The position numbers and the translations under genes are program-made. From NCBI GenBank assembly GCA_030618325.1, contig JAUXDP010000073.1:1-12259 (forward strand): 12,259 nucleotides of DNA, read 5' to 3'. The notes beneath the pieces were generated by a model. That model had not been told where the DNA came from, did not search any database, and worked only from the letters and a program-made list of their open reading frames with translations. Of the stretch, positions 7,085 through 12,259 are shown piece by piece (the stretch's first letter is position 1; each line of letters begins with the position of its first letter). The DNA is from Methylococcaceae bacterium (lineage in GTDB: Bacteria; Pseudomonadota; Gammaproteobacteria; Methylococcales; Methylomonadaceae).

Positions 7085-7726
7085 ATGTTAGATTTTCAAA
7101 AAGACTTTATTCATTTTTCGCTTGACTGCGGTGTGCTTAAATTTGGTGAATTCAAATTAAAATCTGGTCGAACCAGCCCTTATTTTTTTAATACCGGCTT
7201 ATTTAATACGGGTATGAAATTGGGCAAACTGGGGCAATACTATGCACAGGCATTAAGCTACTCCGAGATACAGGCAGATGTGCTCTACGGTCCTGCTTAC
7301 AAAGGGATTCCTTTGGTCAGCGCCACATCTATTGCTTATGCGCAGTTAACAAATCAGGATATACCTTTTGCTTTTAACCGCAAGGAGGCGAAAGATCATG
7401 GCGAAGGAGGCCTCTTGGTTGGCTCTCCATTGCAAGGTAATGTTGTCATTCTTGATGATGTGATTACCGCAGGCACCTCAGCGCGCGAATCAATTGATAT
7501 TATCATCGCTGCCAATGCTACCCCAGCAGGAATATTAATTGCTCTGGACAGGCAAGAACAAGGACTCAACGGAATTTCCATTATCCAGGAGCTCAAACAA
7601 AAGCACCATCTCCCGGTAATAGCTATTATCAGCTTAGCTGATATTATTGAATTTATAGCTGACGCACCTGAACATAAAAACCACATTAAAGCCATAGAAC
7701 TTTATCAAGAAACCTACGGGGCTTGA
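7085..7726 (+). CDS. pyrE: Orotate phosphoribosyltransferase
   Basis: The 213-residue enzyme converts orotate and PRPP to orotidine monophosphate, the fifth step of UMP synthesis, in the cytoplasm as a dimer. The PRPP-binding loop VVILDDVITAGTS is at 120-132. The flexible catalytic loop FNRKEAKDHGEGG is at 97-109, with Lys100, Lys103 and His105. The substrate-contacting part LKSGRTSPYFFN is at 25-36. The length equals that of E. coli PyrE (213). A GAGG ten bases upstream supports the start. It lies 49 bp after hemW on the same strand and could be read with it; a TACAAT at 7050-7055 without a -35 gives little support for a separate promoter. No pyrE attenuator leader peptide or hairpin like that of E. 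coli rph-pyrE is seen in this short gap. Confidence 0.97.
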   Translation: MLDFQKDFIHFSLDCGVLKFGEFKLKSGRTSPYFFNTGLFNTGMKLGKLGQYYAQALSYSEIQADVLYGPAYKGIPLVSATSIAYAQLTNQDIPFAFNRKEAKDHGEGGLLVGSPLQGNVVILDDVITAGTSARESIDIIIAANATPAGILIALDRQEQGLNGISIIQELKQKHHLPVIAIISLADIIEFIADAPEHKNHIKAIELYQETYGA

Positions 7727-7738
7727 TGTATTTTAAAT

Positions 7739-9043
7739 TTAATCAGTTTTTTGCACTTCGGTATCAATTTCAAATTCCCTGTAAATCCGCTGGGCAACTT
7801 TTTCTGCTTGTTTCTGGTTTTTAAATGGTCCAGCAATTACTTGAAAATCTTGCCCTTTTTCAAGTACCCGACTGGGTATTTGTGGCCCTTGGTGATTAAG
7901 CATCGCCGCCAACTTTATCGCATGATCTTTGCGTGTGAATGTCGGAGTGAGAACTGTCCAGCTATCTGGTATTAACGGTGTCACAACTGGCATGCCGAAT
8001 AATCTATCTGGCCGCTTAACTAGCGGAACATCATATTCTGATTGGTCATGATCTGAAACCAAGATAGGTATCGGAAATCCTGCCGCTTCAGTCAATATTT
8101 TATTCACTCTCTCCCAATCTATTTTTAGTACACTCGCCTCGGGGGTTCGTTTTAGCTTCTCTGCCAATAGCTTGTTCAATCGCTTTTTAATTTTTTTTTG
8201 CCGCTTGACTGAAGAATGTGCTTCAAGGTAAAGTCTGTTTCCCCGCCAGCCAGCCAAATAGGGTTGATTAACAATCCTGACCTGGGTTCCGACTGAAACC
8301 CGACGAAATAATTCTTCAATACCTTTAGGATACAGGCGCACACAACCATGACTAACCCTTAGTCCGACACCATAGGGTTTGTTAGTGCCATGAATCAGAT
8401 AACTAGGAAAACCCAGACGCAAGGCATATTCTCCCAAGGGGTTGTCTGGTCCCGCCTTAACTACCGCAGGCAGCGGGTCATTTTTTAATGCATGTTCCTG
8501 TCTAACAGAAACAGGGACATACCAATTTGGCGCCTTGGTTTTACTGATAATTTTAGTTTTACCCAAAGGCGTAACCCAACCTTCCTTACCAATACCAATT
8601 GGAGCGCTCATCAATATTTTTTGTTGCGTAGGATAATTGTCTGGATAATAAAACAAGCGCATATTGGCAAGGTTCATTACTATTCCTTTGCGGGGTGCAT
8701 CCGGTAAAATGAATTGTAAAGGCAATATGATCCTACTTTCCGCACCGAGTTGCCAAACGTTTAAACCCTTATTTGCCCGTACAATCTCGTCAAATCCCAG
8801 ACTAAAATGTCTTGCAATATCAGGAAGAGTTTCACCTTCTTTACTATGTACAGCAGCTGTCTGGCCAATGATGCTGTCATTTTCGTCGAGATAAAAATAA
8901 TTAGATTCGATAATCTCTAGTGGTTGTTCGCCAAACCAGAAATTCTCGGGCAAAACCTGGCATGCACTTAACATGCTGATCCCCAGCATAATTAATACTT
9001 TAGGCAGAAAGACTTGGGTAACTGATAAAATTCGTGCAATCAT
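7739..9043 (-). CDS. Lipoprotein L,D-transpeptidase (YkuD) with LysM-like and SPOR regions
   Basis: The 434-residue protein starts at the ATG at 9043. An in-frame TTG at 9079 would add 12 residues but spoils the signal peptide. Residues 1-28 form a lipoprotein signal ending in the lipobox LSAC, with Cys28 as the lipidated residue. A LysM-like segment is at about 64-110, the YkuD catalytic domain at about 118-258, and a SPOR domain at about 360-430 (DFQVIAGPFKNQKQAEKV). The catalytic motif is His218 in HGTNKPYGVG and SHGCVR with Cys234. Such enzymes cross-link peptidoglycan (3-3 bonds) or attach proteins to it in the periplasm. SPOR domains bind denuded glycan at division sites, so action at the septum is likely. 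A basic stretch, KRQKKIKKR, lies at 280-288. The gene converges on pyrE with 12 bp between stops. No good ribosome binding site is seen. Confidence 0.92.
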   Translation of the reverse strand: MIARILSVTQVFLPKVLIMLGISMLSACQVLPENFWFGEQPLEIIESNYFYLDENDSIIGQTAAVHSKEGETLPDIARHFSLGFDEIVRANKGLNVWQLGAESRIILPLQFILPDAPRKGIVMNLANMRLFYYPDNYPTQQKILMSAPIGIGKEGWVTPLGKTKIISKTKAPNWYVPVSVRQEHALKNDPLPAVVKAGPDNPLGEYALRLGFPSYLIHGTNKPYGVGLRVSHGCVRLYPKGIEELFRRVSVGTQVRIVNQPYLAGWRGNRLYLEAHSSVKRQKKIKKRLNKLLAEKLKRTPEASVLKIDWERVNKILTEAAGFPIPILVSDHDQSEYDVPLVKRPDRLFGMPVVTPLIPDSWTVLTPTFTRKDHAIKLAAMLNHQGPQIPSRVLEKGQDFQVIAGPFKNQKQAEKVAQRIYREFEIDTEVQKTD

Positions 9044-9541
9044 TGACTTTATTCGAATTTCAAAAACGTATTCTGTCAATCAAATTCAATACTGTACACA
9101 TGAATTTGATATATTGCTATGTCTAAGAATCTGTTCAAGATCTACTGCGCCACCGCCATTTGTGGTTGGGCGGTGCTCGAAATCCTCATTTACTCCATGT
9201 AAACTCCGGTTTCTGTGCTCCGTCCGCCCACAACTGACAGTGGCTCGTAACGATCTTGAACAGGTTCTAAACCAATAGCGTTTCTATTCAATTTGAACTC
9301 TTCATTTTATGGTAGACTCCAATAAGCTTGGTATTTTTTAAAATGTCGCAGGCTTTTCGAGTGCCTAACTGGGCTATAGTTGGAATATAATTAAAGAATC
9401 AGGATGCTGTGAAAAAATAGAAAATAGTAGTCAAAGGAAGTCTAACGATAGGAATTATCTACAATTTTTTCTCTATTTTCGGGTGGCCTGTTTAACAATA
9501 GGGAATGGCACAAACCTGCAACTATAATAATGGGGGCAAAT
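9044..9541. other. Intergenic region between the transpeptidase gene and the globin gene
   Basis: This 498-bp divergent gap contains the MITE copy at 9127-9267. Leftward, TTGACA at 9079-9074 is followed after 17 bp by TCGAAT, a possible but very short-leader promoter for the transpeptidase. Rightward, a TATAAT at 9386-9391 has no good -35 and would give the globin mRNA a leader of about 145 bases. The part from 9268 to 9530 is AT-rich with no credible coding frame. Confidence 0.4.
9127..9267 (-). mobile_element. MITE copy A, inverted partner of 10150-10289
   Basis: This 141-bp non-coding element ends in inverted repeats: GAATCTGTTCAAGATC on the left and GATCTTGAACAGGTTC on the right. It is flanked by TAA on both sides (9124-9126 and 9268-9270), consistent with a 3-bp target duplication as made by some IS5-family groups. 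Its reverse complement matches the second copy at roughly nine bases in ten over the full length. It includes an internal hairpin CACCGCC/GGGCGGTG (about 9151-9175). It has no transposase, so it would need one acting from elsewhere. The strand is given relative to copy B. Confidence 0.82.
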
Positions 9542-10054
9542 ATGTTCGATATAGATATCCAAACAGATTCACTATGTGATCGAATAGGTGGTAAGGCCGT
9601 TATCGATAAAATAGTTGATAGCTTTTATGACAAAATGTTGGCCGATTACTATGTTAATCGTTTCTTTAACGATTTTGATGAAGATAAACAAAGAGAAGCG
9701 CTGAAGAATTATTTGATAGCGGCAAATAGTGGTGCTGCAAATACAAGCGATGAATTAAATGATTTTTTGAATGAATATTTCTTGCTTGCATTCGCAAGAA
9801 AAAAAGAAAAAAGTTTTGTTAATGAATCGGATTTTGGTTTTTTCGGTATGATTATTGAGCAAGATCACCCAAGTACAAAGTATTTATGTGATACTCATTC
9901 CTTTCTTTTACAATTTATGCCAGATGATACTCACTATGATGTTGTCATGAAAAATCTTACTAGTTCATTGCAAGAACTAAAGATAGATAACGAGTTAGTA
10001 ACTGATGTATTAGCTTTAGCAGAGTCTGCAAGAGATGGTGTGCTGGGGAATTAA
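9542..10054 (+). CDS. Truncated haemoglobin, group I-like, with a large internal insertion
   Basis: I chose the ATG at 9542, preceded by GGGGG at 9532-9536, giving 170 residues; an ATG at 9530 adds four. The ends fit group I truncated globins. LCDRIGGKAVIDKIVDSFYDKML has the conserved Tyr29 (B10), VNRFF contains the CD Phe pair (41-42), and the tail ELVTDVLALAESARDGVLG matches the last helix. The proximal haem ligand is probably His119 in DTHSFLL. Between the E helix (ending near residue 65) and that His there are about 54 residues, against about 13 in Mycobacterium tuberculosis GlbN, so some 40 residues are extra. Distal E7 aligns by eye with Gln. Likely roles are oxygen binding or NO dioxygenation. 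It stands alone between two inverted MITEs, upstream of narK, and is more AT-rich than its neighbours. It could also be a sensor-type relative. Confidence 0.78.
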   Translation: MFDIDIQTDSLCDRIGGKAVIDKIVDSFYDKMLADYYVNRFFNDFDEDKQREALKNYLIAANSGAANTSDELNDFLNEYFLLAFARKKEKSFVNESDFGFFGMIIEQDHPSTKYLCDTHSFLLQFMPDDTHYDVVMKNLTSSLQELKIDNELVTDVLALAESARDGVLGN

Positions 10055-10071
10055 GAGTACCGCTAATAATT

Positions 10072-10144
10072 AGCCTGTGTGTGGATTATCCTTTAGAATG
10101 GGGTTTGGTTTATCAAATTCTGAAGTGTAATCCATGCACAGGCT
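10072..10144. repeat. 73-bp inverted repeat just after the globin gene
   Basis: The arms 10072-10088 (AGCCTGTGTGTGGATTA) and 10128-10144 (TAATCCATGCACAGGCT) are complementary at 15 of 17 positions, with a 39-base loop. It starts 17 bp after the globin stop and ends five bases before MITE copy B. No T run follows, so it is not a classic terminator. It may be a separate mini-element or an mRNA 3'-end structure. Confidence 0.6.
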
Positions 10145-10149
10145 TCTTA

Positions 10150-10289
10150 GAACCTGTTCAAGATCGTTACGAGCCACTGCCAGTTGCGTGCGGACGGAGC
10201 GCAGAGACCGGAGTTTACACAGAGTAAATGAGGATTTCAGCACCGCCCAAGCGCAAATGGCAGTGGTGCAGTAGATCTTGAGCAGGTTT
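10150..10289 (+). mobile_element. MITE copy B, inverted partner of 9127-9267
   Basis: This 140-bp copy begins GAACCTGTTCAAGATCG and ends GATCTTGAGCAGGTTT. It differs from the reverse complement of copy A by scattered substitutions and one missing base. A TTA precedes it, and TTA or TAG follows depending on where the end is drawn, so its target duplication is less clear than that of copy A. With copy A it brackets the globin gene in opposite orientation, a span of 1163 bp. Confidence 0.82.
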
Positions 10290-10363
10290 TAGTTATCAAC
10301 TGACATAGAAGCGTTAGATACGGGAAGTATAACGAACTACGGAGAGCGCATAACTCACGCAAT

Positions 10364-10390
10364 AATAACATACTAAATTAGTATGTTATT
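10364..10390. promoter_or_regulatory. Perfect 27-bp palindrome upstream of narK, candidate operator
   Basis: Thirteen bases on each side of a single central A are fully complementary; the core half-site is ACATACTAA. It is AT-rich with no T run after it, so a dimeric regulator site is more likely than a terminator. It lies about 155 bp before the narK start and just after the MITE. It does not match the FNR/DNR box, and only loosely resembles the NsrR-type palindrome. The regulator is unknown. Confidence 0.55.
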
Positions 10391-10543
10391 TCAATGGCTT
10401 ACATCCACTCATTCATATATTTTTTACTACTCTTTCTGGGAAAATAGCGTAGAATTATCTATATAAGTTTTTGCTTAAATAATTGTTATCCACTGCGCTT
10501 TTTCGTGGAAATGATAGCAATCCATCAAGAGAGAGAATAATAA

Positions 10544-12157
10544 ATGACCGATATAGATAAGTGGAAAGTTGAAGATCCTGAGTTTTGGGAATCAGAAGGA
10601 AAAAAAATAGCCAATCGTAACCTGTGGATTTCCATTCCCAGCTTATTGTGTGGTTTCGCGGTATGGTTGTATTGGGGGATTATTACCGTACAAATGTTAA
10701 ATTTGGGTTTTCCCTATGAAAAATCAGAATTATTCACCCTCATGGCGATTGCCGGATTAACCGGAGCTACTTTGCGTATCCCCAGTAGTTTTTTTATTCG
10801 TCTTTGTGGCGGGCGAAATACCATTTTTTTTACTACTGCATTATTAATGATTCCTGCATTTGGAACGGGCATTGCCTTACAGGATAAAAACACACCTTTC
10901 TGGATATTCCAGGTATTGGCGCTATTATCGGGGTTTGGTGGTGGTAATTTTGCTTCATCCATGTCTAACATCAGCTTTTTCTTCCCGAAAAAAATGCAAG
11001 GGTTGGCGTTAGGCTTAAATGCTGGTCTGGGTAATTTTGGTGTAACCACCATGCAGGTATTGATTCCTTTATCAATGACGTTTGGATTGTTTGGCGCTAT
11101 GGGCGGAGAATCAATGGTGCTGCAAGCAACTTCAGGTACTCTGGTTGGAAAAATACCTGCAGGTACTGAAACGTACATACAAAATGCCGGCTTTCTCTGG
11201 TTGGTGTTTTTGATTCCACTGGCTGTTTTGGGCTGGTTTGGTATGAATAACATTCGGACCGAACAAGTCTCACCTATCTATCGCAATCCGCTCACCACTT
11301 TTGCCATGATGAGCGGTATGCTGCTGATTAGTTTTATCAGCGCCGTATTTGGTTTATGGTTGTTATTACCTGAATCAGTTCATGGATCAGGTTTTGGTAT
11401 TCCTAAAGAAATTGTTTTATTTATTGTTATTGCCTTAACCGTTTCATTGTTAAAAATAATCCCCGGCCAAATTGGGGAAAGTCTGGGCAGGCAATATCAA
11501 ATTTTCGATAATAAACATACCTGGGTCATGAGTATCATTTATACCATGACTTTTGGCTCATTTATTGGCTTTGCCGCATGTTTTCCATTGGCGATTAAAG
11601 TGATTTTCGGTTATCAGCATGTGATGGTTGACGGTGTGATGAGCCATGATATAGCCAATGAAAACGGGCCTAGTGCGCTAATGTATGCCTGGATGGGACC
11701 CTTTATTGGCGCTCTGATTCGTCCGGTAGGTGGCATGATTGCCGATAAATTTGGCGGCGCCTGGGTAACACATATTTGCTCTTTTATCATGGTCGCCAGT
11801 GCTGTCGGTGTTGCTTACTATATGAAATCGGCTTATAACTCTGCCAGTCCAGAAGAATACTTTGTTCCGTTCTTTATTCTATTCTTGGTATTGTTCGCCG
11901 CCACTGGAATTGGTAATGGCTCCACTTTTAGAACCATAGCCATGGTTTTTCCTAAAGAACAAGTCGGGCCAGTATTAGGTTGGACTTCTGCTGTCGCAGC
12001 TTACGGTGCATTTTATATTCCAAAAGTTTTTGGTGAGCAAATTAAAGCCACCACACCCGAAGTTGCCTTAATGGGGTTTGCGGCATTTTATGTGGTGTGT
12101 ATTATGATAAACTGGTGGTTTTATCTGCGTAAGGACGGCGAATTTTACAATCCTTAA
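10544..12157 (+). CDS. narK: Nitrate/nitrite transporter, NarK family MFS, enlarged form
   Basis: The 537-residue membrane protein is clearly related to E. coli NarK (463 residues). It opens with EDPEFWESEGKKIANRNLWIS, as NarK does. The nitrate signature GGGNFASSMSNISFFFPKK is at 132-150, with a second glycine-rich GIGNGSTFRTIAMVFPKE near the end. The two anion-binding arginines of E. coli NarK (89 and 305) correspond to Arg78 in LRIP and Arg393 in GALIRPVGG. Between about 240 and 325 it has some 65 residues more than E. coli NarK, including two hydrophobic stretches (about 253-276 and 288-304), so 14 rather than 12 spans are likely. It should import nitrate or exchange nitrate for nitrite. 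It starts after a GAGAGAG site. No reductase gene is within the window. Symbol by family only. Confidence 0.92.
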   Translation: MTDIDKWKVEDPEFWESEGKKIANRNLWISIPSLLCGFAVWLYWGIITVQMLNLGFPYEKSELFTLMAIAGLTGATLRIPSSFFIRLCGGRNTIFFTTALLMIPAFGTGIALQDKNTPFWIFQVLALLSGFGGGNFASSMSNISFFFPKKMQGLALGLNAGLGNFGVTTMQVLIPLSMTFGLFGAMGGESMVLQATSGTLVGKIPAGTETYIQNAGFLWLVFLIPLAVLGWFGMNNIRTEQVSPIYRNPLTTFAMMSGMLLISFISAVFGLWLLLPESVHGSGFGIPKEIVLFIVIALTVSLLKIIPGQIGESLGRQYQIFDNKHTWVMSIIYTMTFGSFIGFAACFPLAIKVIFGYQHVMVDGVMSHDIANENGPSALMYAWMGPFIGALIRPVGGMIADKFGGAWVTHICSFIMVASAVGVAYYMKSAYNSASPEEYFVPFFILFLVLFAATGIGNGSTFRTIAMVFPKEQVGPVLGWTSAVAAYGAFYIPKVFGEQIKATTPEVALMGFAAFYVVCIMINWWFYLRKDGEFYNP

Positions 12158-12208
12158 ACTGGAACTGTTTTTGGCGCGTAAGATGCTTCACATATTTTAA
12201 TTCGATAT

Positions 12209-12231
12209 TAAGGTGTAGACCTTATATTTTT
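12209..12231 (+). terminator. Weak intrinsic terminator after narK
   Basis: A six-base-pair stem TAAGGT/ACCTTA with loop GTAG (12209-12224) is followed by TATTTTT. It lies 51 bp after the narK stop. The stem is short and AT-rich, so termination may be partial. The remaining 28 bases of the window show nothing recognisable. Confidence 0.5.
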
Positions 12232-12259
12232 ACTAAATATTGCCCAGATTGGTGCTTAC

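Larger units (their letters stand above)
10055..10543. other. Intergenic region between the globin gene and narK
   Basis: These 489 bp hold three structures listed separately: the inverted repeat 10072-10144, MITE copy B 10150-10289, and the 27-bp palindrome 10364-10390. From 10391 to 10527 the sequence is AT-rich, with a TATATAAG at 10460-10467 but no -35 at proper distance, so the narK promoter may depend on an activator. No TTGAT-N4-ATCAA box of FNR type was found. The narK ribosome binding site is a GAGAGAG run at 10529-10535. Confidence 0.5.

Noticed and set aside
7396..7695. 99-codon minus-strand frame inside pyrE
   Set aside because: It is a shadow of the conserved pyrE frame with no independent evidence.
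8973..9278. 101-codon plus-strand frame
   Set aside because: It is antisense to the transpeptidase signal peptide and runs through MITE copy A; no motif or ribosome binding site supports it.
9506..9519. Sigma-54-like TGGCAC...TGC before the globin gene
   Set aside because: The spacing between GG and GC is nine bases rather than the required ten, and the downstream TTGC is incomplete.
9127..10289. Reading the two MITE copies as a CRISPR or integron-like array
   Set aside because: There are only two copies, inverted and about 900 bp apart, each with its own terminal inverted repeats; no spacers or regular period exist.
10714..11253. 179-codon minus-strand frame inside narK
   Set aside because: It is antisense to conserved transporter codons, a typical shadow frame with no recognisable product.

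Overview
The window looks like chromosomal DNA of an AT-leaning gammaproteobacterium. The support is the close match of AqpZ to the Escherichia coli protein, the QseB/PmrA-type two-component pair, HemW, PyrE, the class A RNase P RNA and a NarK-family nitrate carrier. The species cannot be read from the sequence. A methanotroph-like (Methylococcales) background would fit the mix of genes, but that is only a guess.

Layout. Positions 1-293 (minus) hold the 5' end of an AMP-ligase/acyl-CoA-synthetase-like gene that leaves the window. aqpZ (612-1328, plus) comes next, then an overlapping acyltransferase and family 2 glycosyltransferase pair (1457-2969, plus). These three lipid/polyketide-type enzymes resemble parts of aryl-polyene (APE/xanthomonadin-like) clusters. 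A 156-bp fold-back MITE (3013-3168) lies 17 bp beyond the 3' end of rnpB (3186-3540, minus). rnpB is divergent from a QseB/QseC-like regulator-kinase operon (3680-5741, plus). A possible 44-codon ORF overlaps the kinase end and leads directly into hemW (5836-7035), followed by pyrE (7085-7726). A lipoprotein L,D-transpeptidase with a C-terminal SPOR domain (7739-9043, minus) converges on pyrE.

The right third is accessory in character. An unusual truncated haemoglobin (9542-10054) sits between two inverted copies of a roughly 140-bp MITE (9127-9267 and 10150-10289). A second, unrelated 73-bp inverted repeat lies just after the globin. Then come a perfect 27-bp palindrome and an enlarged narK-type nitrate/nitrite transporter (10544-12157) with a weak terminator behind it. 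The globin and narK may both serve nitrate/nitrite/NO physiology, but only their proximity suggests this.

No complete novel defence or biosynthetic system is visible. The best leads are the MITE-bracketed globin with its roughly 40-residue insertion, the palindrome before narK, the MITE against rnpB, the possible split APE-like locus, and the small ORF coupled to hemW.
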